From CAZOIA01 sp964579675 (GTDB taxonomy: Bacteria > Planctomycetota > Phycisphaerae > UBA1845 > PWPN01), in contig CAZOIA010000004.1 of assembly GCA_964579675.1 (NCBI GenBank), forward strand, positions 1 through 64,000: a stretch of DNA of 64,000 nt. The letters are read 5' to 3'. The notes under the pieces were generated by a model that did not search any database, was not told the DNA's origin, and saw only the letters and a list, made by a program, of their open reading frames with translations. Position 1 is the first letter of the stretch, and every line of letters begins with the position of its first letter. Below, in pieces: positions 9,148 to 18,686 of the stretch. The position numbers and the translations under genes were made by a program.

Positions 9148-12100
9148 TTACGATCCTCCGCCGGCAAACGTCTCCACCAGGCTGGAGAGAGAAGACAAGG
9201 CCCCTTGCTGGGCCTGGAGGCTCGCCAGGGCCCGCTCCATGGCCTGGAACTGGGCGTAAAGCCTCTGCTCCTTCAGGTCCAATAACTCCTGGATATCGGC
9301 CGCCCGATCATTGAACCGATCGACCCGTTCCTGGAGCATGTTGCCCTGCAGGGCGAAGGTGCCATACACGCTGTTGGTTATCCGGTCCAGTGTCTCGTCG
9401 AGACGGGCCGCCACACCTACCTTGCTCACGTTGCCGTCATCGTCCTCAACGAGCAGTGTGAACAGGTCCTTGACCGCCTCCGGATCGGAGGTAAAGGTAT
9501 CCCTGAACTTCTCTTCATCGAACTGGAGCCGGGCCCCCGATCCGAATGACAGACCGACATCGTACGCGCTGGTGTACGTCAGATCGGGGGCGTTCACCCG
9601 AGCCGTCACCCCGGTGTAAAGCCGCTGCTGAACCCGCATTACAGTGCTGTCGCCGAGAAGCACGCCTCGCTCCTCAGTCTCCGGAATGTAACAGGTCAGC
9701 TCATCCATCCGGTCGAGGGTATCATTGTACGTGGTGACGAACGTTTTGATGTCGGACACCACGCTTTCTATGTCACGGGACACGTTCACCTGAACCGGGT
9801 CATCGCTCGTCCCGACGAGATTGAGCGTCAATCCCTCCACCACGTCCGTCACGGTGTTGCTGCTGGAAGTGACGACAATCGCGTTGGCGGAGTTGGGATC
9901 GCCGAGGACCAGCGTGGCATCGCTGGCCTCGGTGAGCGTGTTCAGCTTCAGCCCGGTTGACTGGGTGCTGAAGGCGATCGTACCGGCGACGCCGGTCGTA
10001 GCGGACGTGAGCACCAAGCGGTACGGGGCCAGAGCGGTGCCGTCGTTAATCACCCCGGCCGTCACCCCGACGCCGGCAGAGTTGATCTTCTCGACTAAGT
10101 CGTCAAGGGTATCGTCGGCGTCGATGTCAACCGTCGTGGCGAAGCTCCCGTCTAGCACTGTACCCTCGGCGGTGCCGAGAATGCCCAGGTCCGCGGCCGC
10201 TGATCCGCTCCCTGCCTCGGCAACGGTCAACGTCCCGGTGCCCCCGGCGGTGTCCTCCAGCTTGATCCCGTCCCCGTCGTCATTGATGCTGGCGGTCACG
10301 CCGATGCTGAGATTGTTGATCGCGTCGATGACATCCCCAACGCTCTTGTGGAGTGTCTCGCGCAGCGTCAGAGTCGCCGACTGCCCCGCGCTGTCGGTAA
10401 TGCGGATCTCCTCGAAATCAATCCCGCTGCCCTGGTTGAGATCAGCCAGGAGCGTGTTCTCGGAAATGCCCTGAAGCTGAAGATCGCTGCTGGCCAGTCG
10501 CCCGGGCGAGGCGGAGGTGAGATGAAGGTCAGCCGCCGTCGCGCCGCTCACGTCGGTGACTGCCAACGTCCCGGTGCCTCCGGTGGTATCCATGATGACG
10601 ATGCCGGTTCCGCCCGCGTCAATCTCGGCCGAGAGGTTGTCCTCCGCGCTGATGAGATCGATGACGTCCTGAAGGGTCTGAGCCCCGGAAAAGTCCAACT
10701 GAATCGTGCTGTTGTCGCAGCACGTGAATTCCACGGTTCCCGTGGCGACACCACTGCCGCCGTTGAGCGAGGTCAGCAAGACGGTGTTCAATCCGGCAAT
10801 CAGATCCCGTGATTCGAGCTGATCGCCCTGGAATCCGCCCAGCAGCCCGAGATCGCGGGCGGCCAGCGACTCGTTAAGAGCCTCCACCGTGCTCTGATTG
10901 CCCCCGCTGGTGGTGTCGGTCAGAACGATCCCCTTGCCGTCGGCGGAGATCTCCGCGGTCAGGTAGCTCTCATTGCCGTCGGCATACTCGATGGCCCGCA
11001 GCACCGCCCCGATCGTGTCAACCCGGTAGATCTCGGTGCCCGTAATGGCGTCCTCCTCGGTATCGGCGACAATCCCGAGATCCGCGGCGGCATACCCCGC
11101 GATGTCTTCAATCTTGAGATTCGACGCAGTTCCCCCGGACGTGTCGGTCACGATAACCTTTCCCCCCGCCAGCGCGACCGCCACCGACAGGGACTTCGCG
11201 GCGATGGCGTCAACGACGTCCTGCATCGTTTCCGCACCGGTCAAGACGATCTCCTCTGAATCGCCGTTACGATTGGTGATGCGGATTCTGCGTTCACCGT
11301 TGCCGTCGCCACGGACACCGCGTCCTTCGTTCAGTTCCGCCAGCTTCGTAGAGAACTGGAGATTGCCCGACAGACTGACGTCGAAGCTATCGCCGCTCTT
11401 CAGGCCGAACCGCAGATCCGCGGCCAAGCCGTCCACCCGCACGCCAGTCCCGTCGTTCAGCCTGGACAGCCCCGTGGTCTCGGTGAGGTACATGAGCTGA
11501 TGCCCGGTGACCTCGCCGGCGGCATGAATGCCGGCAATACCGAGATCCTGAGCCGCCAAGCCATTTCCAACGTCACTGATGACCAGGTTCCCCGTCGTCT
11601 GGCCGGTGTTATCGGTGATCACGATCCGGTCGCCCTGCACCCGGGCTCGCACATTGATTCCGGCTTGGGCGTTGATGGCGTCGAGCACGCCGGCTACGTC
11701 GGTGGCCGCCCGCAGGTCCACGTTCGCCGAGGCCCCGCTGCGGTCCGTGATGCGAATGATCCCGCGCCGCAACCCCGCTCCGCCGTTCAGCGCCGCCAGC
11801 TCGGTGGCGCGGTTGACGCGACCCTGGCCGATCTCGAACGTCAGCGTGCCGGCGCCGATCCGAGTCGAATCGCGATCCGCCAAACCCGCAGACACGAGTT
11901 GGTGCGTGGTCGCGAGGGATTTGACAACGAAGGAGTAGTTGTTGATCGACGCGTTGGAGGCCGCCGTGGCCGACAGGACTTGCTCATTCGAACTGACGGC
12001 AGTCCTGCTCCTGAACGCCGACGATTGGGAAAGCCGCTGGATGGCCGACTTGGCGCCGAGAAGGCGCGCGTTCAATTCCAGGTACGCGGTTCGCTGCGTT

Positions 12101-12225
12101 TGCGCGTCGGCAACCCGCTGTTCAAGCTGCCGAAGTGGACGCGCCTCGATCTCAATCAACTGGCTGACCAGGTCCTGGATATTGAGTCCAGAGATCAGGC
12201 CCACCCCCGAGGAAATCGTTCCCAT
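9148..12225 (-). CDS. fliD: Flagellar filament cap protein FliD, greatly extended
   Basis: A 1025-aa hook-associated protein 2, about twice the usual 450-650 aa. The start at 12225 has GAGAGGAG just upstream and gives the canonical N-terminus (ISSGVGLISGLNIQDLVSQL). The N-terminal D0/D1 part ends near residue 130. The middle (~130-730) is a series of about five modules of 100-130 aa with the pattern LN.G.GV, I.I.D..G, DV.DAIN, GI.I.DTTGG, then AADLGI, as in the flagellin hook IN motif. The last ~250 residues are the FliD C-terminus (GVLLGDSTVMRVQQRLY, then a long coiled coil). An adjacent cysteine pair occurs in one module (FTCCDN), unusual for an extracellular flagellar protein. Confidence 0.93.
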   Translation of the reverse strand: MGTISSGVGLISGLNIQDLVSQLIEIEARPLRQLEQRVADAQTQRTAYLELNARLLGAKSAIQRLSQSSAFRSRTAVSSNEQVLSATAASNASINNYSFVVKSLATTHQLVSAGLADRDSTRIGAGTLTFEIGQGRVNRATELAALNGGAGLRRGIIRITDRSGASANVDLRAATDVAGVLDAINAQAGINVRARVQGDRIVITDNTGQTTGNLVISDVGNGLAAQDLGIAGIHAAGEVTGHQLMYLTETTGLSRLNDGTGVRVDGLAADLRFGLKSGDSFDVSLSGNLQFSTKLAELNEGRGVRGDGNGERRIRITNRNGDSEEIVLTGAETMQDVVDAIAAKSLSVAVALAGGKVIVTDTSGGTASNLKIEDIAGYAAADLGIVADTEEDAITGTEIYRVDTIGAVLRAIEYADGNESYLTAEISADGKGIVLTDTTSGGNQSTVEALNESLAARDLGLLGGFQGDQLESRDLIAGLNTVLLTSLNGGSGVATGTVEFTCCDNSTIQLDFSGAQTLQDVIDLISAEDNLSAEIDAGGTGIVIMDTTGGTGTLAVTDVSGATAADLHLTSASPGRLASSDLQLQGISENTLLADLNQGSGIDFEEIRITDSAGQSATLTLRETLHKSVGDVIDAINNLSIGVTASINDDGDGIKLEDTAGGTGTLTVAEAGSGSAAADLGILGTAEGTVLDGSFATTVDIDADDTLDDLVEKINSAGVGVTAGVINDGTALAPYRLVLTSATTGVAGTIAFSTQSTGLKLNTLTEASDATLVLGDPNSANAIVVTSSSNTVTDVVEGLTLNLVGTSDDPVQVNVSRDIESVVSDIKTFVTTYNDTLDRMDELTCYIPETEERGVLLGDSTVMRVQQRLYTGVTARVNAPDLTYTSAYDVGLSFGSGARLQFDEEKFRDTFTSDPEAVKDLFTLLVEDDDGNVSKVGVAARLDETLDRITNSVYGTFALQGNMLQERVDRFNDRAADIQELLDLKEQRLYAQFQAMERALASLQAQQGALSSLSSLVETFAGGGS

Positions 12226-12363
12226 TGTTGCTCCTCTCTCGCAGGCGCGCAGATACACCTTTCTCCATAGATCATCGGACCTGATGCGAGGCGAACTTCA
12301 CCGGAATGAGGCCCGAGCGCGGAATGCGTCCGCCCGGGGCGCTGCTGCGCTGGTAAGGCGCGG

Positions 12364-12392
12364 ATTATAGGACGTGCGGCGGCACCCCAACA
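12364..12392 (-). promoter_or_regulatory. Putative promoter for fliD-fliS
   Basis: A perfect minus-strand TATAAT (plus 12364-12369) lies about 140 nt upstream of fliD. The -35 is weak (TTGGGG at plus 12385-12390 with a 15-bp spacer). Its place just downstream of the hairpin that follows the flagellin gene suggests fliD-fliS have their own transcription start. Confidence 0.4.
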
Positions 12393-12396
12393 GAGA

Positions 12397-12426
12397 GCCG
12401 GTCCCACCTGCCGGGATGGGACCGGC
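12397..12426 (-). terminator. Hairpin after the first flagellin gene
   Basis: A 10-bp perfect stem, GCCGGTCCCA pairing with TGGGACCGGC around a 10-nt loop, lies 39 nt after the flagellin stop codon (12465). On the minus strand it is followed by a T-rich but broken tract (TCTCTGTT). It probably ends or attenuates the flagellin transcript and may stabilise its 3' end. Confidence 0.5.
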
Positions 12427-12464
12427 CTTGAAGAAACCCCATCAACCCACGTAGCCGGACGCCG

Positions 12465-13886
12465 TTATCCAAGAAGGGCCAACGCGTTTTGGGGCAACTG
12501 GTTGGCCAAACCCAGAATCGAGGTCGTGCTCTGCACGAGGATCTGGGCCCGCGTGAGGGCCGCCACCTCCACCGCAATGTCGGCGTCGCGGATGGCGGAT
12601 TCGGCAGCCATCACGTTTTCCAGTGCAACCCGCTGACTGTTGATGTTGGTTTCGATCTGGTTCCGCTGCAACCCGCCCAGCCGGCCCCGGACGATTGCCA
12701 CCTGGCTGATGGCCTTGACGACGATCTGCTCGGCGGCCTGGTAGTTCTCACCGACGACGGAGTTGCTGCCGGCCCCGTTGATCGTGTTGAGGAATCCGAG
12801 CGTCGCATTGCCCAGATTGCTTGTGCCCACCGATGGTATGCCGATCGCGACTTGCCCATTGGTGTTCACCTCCGGTCCGATCTGGAACGTTGCGCCGCCG
12901 CCGGTAATGTAGAAGCTCGTCGTGCCGAGGCGCGTGCCGCGGTCGGCCGTGAGATCCAGCTCCAGGTCGAGGCCGTTGGCGCGAAGCGACGCGGTAACCC
13001 CGTTCACCGAAGCGGCCTGGCCGTTGATCAGAACCCCCGCATCCTGCCCGGTATCGCGGGTGGTCGAGCCGGTCGCCACGATAAACGTGCCGTCGATCGG
13101 CTTAACCGCCACGAAGGCGTCGGAGCCGTACGTCTGGCTGTTCAGGAGGATTCTCGTGCTGGCCCCGGTGCCACTGACAGACGCCGACACGCCGGTGGTT
13201 TGCGCGTTGGCGTTGATGGCGGCAGCAATGGTGGCGGCACCCGATCCACTCGTGATGGCGATGATTTCGGCGCCGTCGTTGCCTTTGACTTCTATGGTGA
13301 TGTTTTCCGACACACTGCTTCCTGCAAAGGCGACCTGGGCCGTCTGGGCGCTAGTGGTGACCTGGACCGTCACATTCGTCTGGCCACCGTCAGGCACGCG
13401 TGCCCCGAATATGGTCGCAGTGGCGATGGAGGACGCGGCAAGCCCGGAAACGGTGTACTCGAAGTTCCCGTTGACCAGTTTTTCTCCGCCGAACTGTGTC
13501 GTATTGGCGATGCGGTCGATGGCTTCGAGAAGAGAATCAATCTGGAGCTGGTCGGCCTGGAGCTCCTCGCTGCTGTTCGCCCCTTCGTTGGCGGCGTGGG
13601 TGATGAGGGCGCGCATGTCGAGCAACAGAGCCGAGATCTCATTGAGGGCCCCTTCGGCGGTCGTGATGACGTTGACCGCCCGCTGCGAGTTCTCAACCGC
13701 CTGGCTGATGCCGCGGATCTCGCTGCGCAAGGTCTCGGATGCGATCAGGCCGGCCGGATCGTCCCGACCCCGGTTGATTCTCAGCCCGGTGCTCAAACGC
13801 TCCAGCCGAATCGCCAGATCGAATTGGTTGGCCGCCAACCGGTGGGTGGCCTGAATCGAGGGAATGTTGGTGTTGATGCGAGTCAT
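12465..13886 (-). CDS. Flagellin (paralogue 1)
   Basis: A 473-aa filament subunit. The start at 13886 has GGGAGGA 4 nt upstream and yields the canonical N-terminus (TRINTNIPSIQATHRL). Residues 1-140 form the conserved D0/D1 coiled coil (LERLSTGLRINRGRDDPAGL) and the last ~95 the complementary C-terminal coil (AESAIRDADIAVEVAALTR), ending LALLG. The central region (~140-370) carries flagellin-IN-like beta modules and would be exposed on the filament surface. Its closest relatives in the window are the flagellins at 14380-15822 and 16650-18101. The GGA of its Shine-Dalgarno fits a CsrA target, given csrA and fliW upstream. Confidence 0.96.
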   Translation of the reverse strand: MTRINTNIPSIQATHRLAANQFDLAIRLERLSTGLRINRGRDDPAGLIASETLRSEIRGISQAVENSQRAVNVITTAEGALNEISALLLDMRALITHAANEGANSSEELQADQLQIDSLLEAIDRIANTTQFGGEKLVNGNFEYTVSGLAASSIATATIFGARVPDGGQTNVTVQVTTSAQTAQVAFAGSSVSENITIEVKGNDGAEIIAITSGSGAATIAAAINANAQTTGVSASVSGTGASTRILLNSQTYGSDAFVAVKPIDGTFIVATGSTTRDTGQDAGVLINGQAASVNGVTASLRANGLDLELDLTADRGTRLGTTSFYITGGGATFQIGPEVNTNGQVAIGIPSVGTSNLGNATLGFLNTINGAGSNSVVGENYQAAEQIVVKAISQVAIVRGRLGGLQRNQIETNINSQRVALENVMAAESAIRDADIAVEVAALTRAQILVQSTTSILGLANQLPQNALALLG

Positions 13887-14379
13887 GGCATCCTCCCTGA
13901 CTGTCGGGGCAAGAATCCGTGCTTGCACCGTCCGGAACACGGCCTTGTGTTCCGGGGCTAGGCTTCGGCAAGCCCAGCATCGACCCGACCCGCCAGCGGC
14001 GGATTCCACCGCCCCTCTTGCGGGCTCGCCCTGCTTTCCTGACTGGCAAACCCTGCAGGCAAGGCGAACTCGTCCAGTTGATCCTCCCGATCAACCCCCA
14101 CCTTCCCTGGTGAGTTGTCGCCGGTGGCCCCTGTGGTCACTGGCGACTGACGATTCCTGGTTCTCCCCCTCGGGCAGAGCCCCCCTAAACATCATCTGCG
14201 AGAACCATTCGGGATTTCGACTAAACACCTGGACAGCCTTTAACTATAAATGCTTAGTCCGGTTTTGATTTCAGATATCGGACGTTCCCGGCGGCGGGTT
14301 CCGGCCCCTGCCGCGCGAAGGATCGCGGGGGTGGATCGGGCTTTCTTATCCTCGGCCCCCCCGGACGATCTGTACTTCA
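13887..14379. other. Leader between flagellin 1 and flagellin 2, no gene
   Basis: No gene is seen. About 14205-14285 is an AT-rich island, unusual for this DNA, containing TATAAA-like and TTTAA tracts. On the minus strand TCCGATAT (plus 14269-14276) resembles a sigma28 -10, but no TAAA -35 is at the right distance. The island is the likeliest place for the promoter of the downstream flagellin gene (start 13886). That would give a long (~330 nt) leader. Confidence 0.35.
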
Positions 14380-15822
14380 CTATCCGATCAAGGCCAGGAC
14401 GTTCTGCGGAGCGGCGTTGGCCAACTGAAGCGCCATCGTGGACGAATTCACGAGGATCTGGGCCCGGGTCAGGTTACTGGTCTCGACCGCGAAGTCCGCG
14501 TCGCGGATGGCGGACTCAGCGGCGGTGGTGTTCTCGAACGCGATCTGAAGGGAATTGATCGTTGAAGCAAGGGTGTTCTTCTGGAAAGCCCCGAGCCGGC
14601 CTCGGAGGCTGGATACCTGTTTGCCGGCCTCACGAATGATCCGCTGGGAAGTCTCGAAGTTACCCGAGGTTAGCTGATTCGTCTGGCCGCTGCCCATAGA
14701 CGACAGGTATCCGATGCTGCCCTTGCCCAGGCTGCCGGTGGCGACATTCGCTATGCCGAGACTCGCCATGGAGTTGATCCCCACCGTGGGGGCGATGCTG
14801 AAGTCGGCACCGCCGCCGGTCACATAGAACGTCTTGGTGCTACTCGTACTGGTGGCGAATGTGCTGGCGAGCGTCAGATCCAGGCCGAGGGCGGTGGTTC
14901 GCAACGAGGCGTCAAGACCGTCAGTAATCGCATCAATGCCGCTGATCCGCAACCCGACATCGACCCCGTGATCCCCGGTCGAACTGTCACCACCAGAGAC
15001 GGTGAACGTGCCCTGAATGGCCTCAACGGTCACGAACGCATCCGATCCGTAGTCAGTGCTGTCGAACAGGATCCGCGTGCTGGCTCCGGTCCCGCTCACG
15101 GAGGCGGAAATACCGGTGAGAGTCTTGGACTGATTGACGGCAGTGGCGACGTCGGCCGCGGACGTGCCCGATGCGAAGCTCAGTTGTTCGGTGCCGTAGT
15201 TCCCCGTAATCTGCAGCGTCGCGCCGCCGGTACCGACTGAGGATCCGGCGTAATTGACCTGGGCCGTCTGGGCCGATGTCGTCACCGCCACCGTAACGGT
15301 CCGGTATCCGCCGGTGGGGATTCGGGCCCCCGTAATCTTCAGATGCGAGATACTCGACGCTCCGGTCCCGGTCGTGACGCCCGATGTGGTGTAATCCAGG
15401 GTCCCATTGAGCAGCTTCTTGCCCTGAAACTCGCTGGAGGTCGAGATCCGGTTGATCGTGTCGAGAATGGAGTCGATCTGAAGCTGGTTGGCCGATACCT
15501 CTTCCTTGCTCAGGGCCGCCTCGTTGGCCGTGTGGTCCACCAGGCTTTCCAACTCGATCAGCAGGGCACTGATCTCCTGTAGGGCTCCCTCGGCAACGGA
15601 GACCATGTTATCGGCCCGCCGGGCGTTGTCGATGGCGGCCCCGATGGCGGTAATCTCCGAGCGCAGCGTCTCCGAGGCGATCAGACCGGCCGGATCGTCC
15701 TTGCCCTTGTTGATGCGCAGGCCTGTGCTGAGGCGCTCCAGCGCGGTATTCAACGACCCGTTGTTTCGTGTCAGAATACGTGCGGCTACCAGCGAAGGTA
15801 CATTAGTGTTGATTCGGCTCAT
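14380..15822 (-). CDS. Flagellin (paralogue 2)
   Basis: A 480-aa flagellin starting SRINTNVPSLVAARIL, with GGAGG 10 nt before the ATG. It has the conserved N-terminal coil (LERLSTGLRINKGKDDPAGL) and C-terminal coil (AESAIRDADFAVETSNLTR), ending VLALIG. The central region (~140-385) shares with paralogue 1 the block VTTSAQTAQVNYAGSS and a module with SASVSGTGASTRIL, but diverges elsewhere, which points to duplication followed by divergence of the exposed domain. The gene is separated from its neighbours by long non-coding leaders, so each flagellin gene may be transcribed separately. Confidence 0.96.
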   Translation of the reverse strand: MSRINTNVPSLVAARILTRNNGSLNTALERLSTGLRINKGKDDPAGLIASETLRSEITAIGAAIDNARRADNMVSVAEGALQEISALLIELESLVDHTANEAALSKEEVSANQLQIDSILDTINRISTSSEFQGKKLLNGTLDYTTSGVTTGTGASSISHLKITGARIPTGGYRTVTVAVTTSAQTAQVNYAGSSVGTGGATLQITGNYGTEQLSFASGTSAADVATAVNQSKTLTGISASVSGTGASTRILFDSTDYGSDAFVTVEAIQGTFTVSGGDSSTGDHGVDVGLRISGIDAITDGLDASLRTTALGLDLTLASTFATSTSSTKTFYVTGGGADFSIAPTVGINSMASLGIANVATGSLGKGSIGYLSSMGSGQTNQLTSGNFETSQRIIREAGKQVSSLRGRLGAFQKNTLASTINSLQIAFENTTAAESAIRDADFAVETSNLTRAQILVNSSTMALQLANAAPQNVLALIG

Positions 15823-16649
15823 GTCTTGCGTGCCTCCAAACTGCCGCGATCAGCTTGCCCGTTCCACCTGTCGAGTTCAGCCTGATCGTCGGAGCGCGGT
15901 TTAGCTGGTCACGATCCAGCCTGCCCGCGGGCTCGTCTTTACCCTGCCCGTCTGCCGTGTTTCCCCCAAACAGGTTCTTCACATCATGCCGACCCGTACC
16001 GGCACTCGACCCTCGGTCTCCACTTCATCCCCTGTCCCGGAAAACCCTCGCTCCATCGTGGCAAGGAAGCCGCAGAACAGGCTTCGCCACGTCCGCCGAT
16101 CCTTCGGCGGTGTTCGTCGGATCGTCATCACGCTATGGGCGCTTTAGGTTTCTTCAGACGGTCCGAAAGTACGTGGTGACAAGGGCGAGGATGTTTCCGG
16201 ACATGGGCCTGCCTGATAGGTCGAAAGGCGTGCCTTGGCACCGCGCGTCTCGGCCTTTTACCGGACAGCGGCCCCAAAGCCCGATCATCCTTGAGGTGAA
16301 AAAAAAAGTCGATCCGAAAAGGAATTCCTGTTCCGAACGGTGGTGCCGATTCAGCCCGCAGGAATCGATTGTGACGATGATGCCCGATCGAGGAGCAGTT
16401 GCGCGCCAATCGGACCTCGCCCTCGCCCGCCGTGTTGCGGGAACCTACGGCCCTGTCGCGGTCCCGTCCGGGAGGACATTCCCGGCGGCCGGTGCCTACG
16501 GTAGCGGTGCAATGCACAGCTTCCCCGTGTCGGCCGGGTCCCCGGTTGGACCATGCGGTCCCAACCTTCACCGGTCTGTTCTCACCACCCGTCCGGGCTC
16601 TGCACCCGATCCGATAACCTCAACGCGTTTTCGCTGCCGCCGCGCCCCA
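15823..16649. other. 827-bp region between flagellin 2 and flagellin 3, no gene
   Basis: No convincing gene was found on either strand. It holds a hairpin near the flagellin 3 end (16544-16566), an A9 run (about 16299-16307) within a small AT-rich patch, and otherwise GC-rich sequence. It would contain the promoter and leader of flagellin 2; no clear sigma28 or sigma54 motif was recognised. Confidence 0.45.
16544..16566 (-). terminator. Hairpin downstream of flagellin 3
   Basis: GGTTGGACC pairs with GGTCCCAACC (one bulged base) around a 4-nt loop, about 85 nt after the flagellin 3 stop codon. No T-run follows, so this is at best a 3'-end stabiliser or a weak terminator. The GGTCCCA core also occurs in the hairpin after flagellin 1. 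Confidence 0.3.
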
Positions 16650-18101
16650 TCAGCCGAGCAGGGCCAGCACGCTCTGGGCAGAAGTATTGGCCAACGCCAG
16701 CACACTGGTTCCCGCATTGACGAGAATCTGGCTGCGCGTCAACCGGGATGTCTCAACCGCGAAGTCGGTGTCTCGAATCGCCGACTCGCTGGCGGTGAGG
16801 TTTTCCATCGTGATCGACAGCGAAGTTATGTTCGTCTGGAGCGTGTTCCGCTCAAACGCGCCCAAGCGCCCGCGTAGCACCGCGACCTGGCGAATCGCCT
16901 CGTTGATGATCTTGGACGCCTGGTTGGAAGCCGTCACGTCCCGAGTGGAGTCGTAGGTGCCGCCTTCCATAACCTGGCTCAGGAACCCGATCTGGTCATT
17001 GCCCAAGCGCGAGGCGGCCACAGACTGTACAGCAATGTTGACCTGCTGATTGGGAGTGACGTCCGGCCCAAGCTGGAAAAGGGCTCCGCCGCCCGTGACG
17101 GCAAAACTCGTGGACCCGATGCCGAAGTTCTCATTCAGCGTCAGGGACAGATCAAGCGTCTTCGTGTTGAGGACCAGTTCGAGCCCGCGGCCGATACTCT
17201 GGGCGCCGTTGATCATGGCCACCGCGTCGCGGCCTTCGTCTCGCTTGAAGTTATCGGAGTAAAGCGTTCCCGACGCATCGTGAAGATCGAACGAACCGCT
17301 GCCGGGCAAGAGGTTGACCTCCACGAACTCGGCGGTACCGTACCCGACGCTACGGAACGCCACGCCGCTGTTGGGGTTGCTGGCGTTCAGGAGCGCCACC
17401 TCGATACCACTGGCCTGGGTCTCCCGATTGACCGCGGCCATGAGGTCCGAAGTGGTCGTTCCCGAGGCAAACGCGATCACCGTTGTACCTTCGGTGCCGC
17501 GGAACTCGACCGAGATACTGTTGGTCAGTTGGCTGGTCCGGAACTGCAGCTCCCCCTGCTGGGCGGACGTGGTCACCGCCATGTCAACCGGGATGTAGCT
17601 TGCGGTCCCGAACTGGGCTGCATGCACCGCCAGCGTGGCGATAGCAGAAGATTTCACCCCGCTCGTGATGTAGTCGAGCTCTCCGTTGAGCAGCTTGCGT
17701 CCCGCGAACGTGGCTGTGTTGGCGATCCGCGTGATGGACTCGATGGCCGAGTCAACCTGCAGCTGGTTGGCCCGCTTCTCGTCGCCCGACATGCCTGCAT
17801 CGTTAGCGATTTCAACGATGAGGCCCTGAACGTCGATCAACAGCGAGGCGACCTCGTTCAGCGCCCCTTCGGTGGTGGCGATGATACTGACCGCCCGCTC
17901 TGAATTGCCGATGGCCCTTTCGACCCCGGCGATCTCCGCCCGGAGGTTCTCTGAGTTGATCAGACCCGCCGGGTCATCCGCCCCACGGTTGATTCTCAAC
18001 CCGCTTGAGAGTCGTTCCAGTGAAACCTGGAGGTCGCGATGGGTTTGGCGGAGGGTTCGCTGGGCGACGAGGGCCGGTACATTTGTGTTGATCCTAGCCA
18101 T
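16650..18101 (-). CDS. Flagellin (paralogue 3)
   Basis: A 483-aa flagellin. The start at 18101 is preferred to the TTG two codons upstream because AAGGAGG lies 7 nt before it and it gives the standard N-terminus (ARINTNVPALVAQRTL). The N-terminal coil contains LERLSSGLRINRGADDPAGL and the C-terminal coil AESAIRDTDFAVETSRLTR, ending VLALLG. The central domain is the most divergent of the three paralogues (for example VTTSAQQGELQFRTSQL in place of the AQTAQV block). It is the flagellin gene nearest csrA, with only 103 bp between them. Its leader holds a perfect 8-bp hairpin (18135-18153). Confidence 0.96.
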   Translation of the reverse strand: MARINTNVPALVAQRTLRQTHRDLQVSLERLSSGLRINRGADDPAGLINSENLRAEIAGVERAIGNSERAVSIIATTEGALNEVASLLIDVQGLIVEIANDAGMSGDEKRANQLQVDSAIESITRIANTATFAGRKLLNGELDYITSGVKSSAIATLAVHAAQFGTASYIPVDMAVTTSAQQGELQFRTSQLTNSISVEFRGTEGTTVIAFASGTTTSDLMAAVNRETQASGIEVALLNASNPNSGVAFRSVGYGTAEFVEVNLLPGSGSFDLHDASGTLYSDNFKRDEGRDAVAMINGAQSIGRGLELVLNTKTLDLSLTLNENFGIGSTSFAVTGGGALFQLGPDVTPNQQVNIAVQSVAASRLGNDQIGFLSQVMEGGTYDSTRDVTASNQASKIINEAIRQVAVLRGRLGAFERNTLQTNITSLSITMENLTASESAIRDTDFAVETSRLTRSQILVNAGTSVLALANTSAQSVLALLG

Positions 18102-18134
18102 TTGCAATCCTCCTTGATTGATTCTTGGCTACGA

Positions 18135-18153
18135 ATCCGTCATCGTGACGGAT
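18135..18153 (-). promoter_or_regulatory. Hairpin in the csrA-flagellin 3 gap
   Basis: ATCCGTCA and TGACGGAT form a perfect 8-bp stem with a 3-nt loop. It lies about 20 nt upstream of the AAGGAGG of flagellin 3 (plus 18109-18115). The 3' arm and the Shine-Dalgarno both contain GGA, the core of CsrA sites, so the leader could be a CsrA target. That is inference from position and motif. Confidence 0.35.
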
Positions 18154-18204
18154 GGGCCCGCGGTCCGCGGTGCCGACCGGCCCCAGACCGCGGGGGTGGT
18201 GCCC

Positions 18205-18456
18205 CTACGTTTTCTTGCTCGGTTTTGCATGGTCCGCGGGGGCGCCGGCCACATTAGCAATGTCTTCCGGCTTTACGTTGGCCGCCGCGCGATTCTCTCG
18301 CTTGATGGCCTCATACACTTCTTTTCGATGAACGGGGATCTCCTGGGGGGCGTTGATCCCCAGTCGTACCTTATCCCCGCGAATGTCGACAACCGTGATC
18401 TCGATGTCGTCCCCAATCATGATTGTCTGGTCGCGCTGTCTGGATAGCACCAACAT
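18205..18456 (-). CDS. csrA: Carbon storage regulator CsrA
   Basis: An 83-aa RNA-binding translational regulator. The family core is complete: MLVLSR at the start (Leu4 and Arg6 line the RNA site), GDDIEITVVDIRGDKVRLGI, and the second RNA-contact region APQEIPVHRKE with Arg44. The C-terminal ~25 residues are a lysine/alanine/proline-rich tail beyond the usual 55-65 aa core. GGAG lies 6 nt before the start. It sits between fliW and flagellin 3; in other bacteria FliW sequesters CsrA until flagellin titrates FliW, which tunes flagellin translation. The same partner switch is likely here. Confidence 0.95.
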   Translation of the reverse strand: MLVLSRQRDQTIMIGDDIEITVVDIRGDKVRLGINAPQEIPVHRKEVYEAIKRENRAAANVKPEDIANVAGAPADHAKPSKKT

Positions 18457-18686
18457 CCTCGGCTCCTTCCTTGGCCATGCCGATGCTTCACGAATACCCT
18501 GCTTGACTTGTCATCGAGGTGTCGTTGAATCGGCAACCAACGCGTGGGGCGCCCGGCGGGCCAACCACCACGGACCTCGATGGCCAAGCAGCCGATAGCA
18601 ACGCATTCGGTCTGGCCGGAGAACCTATCATACCATCTGGGAATCAGGCGGAACAGATGGGCAGCTTTCCGGCCCGGCCGGTGCGT

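Noticed and set aside
12489..13961. 490-codon plus-strand frame opposite flagellin 1
   Set aside because: It is the shadow of a clearly conserved flagellin coding frame; no ribosome site or domain supports it.
16299..16307. A9 run as a terminator T-tract for flagellin 3
   Set aside because: On the minus strand it reads T9 but has no adequate GC stem directly before it and lies about 350 nt after the stop codon.
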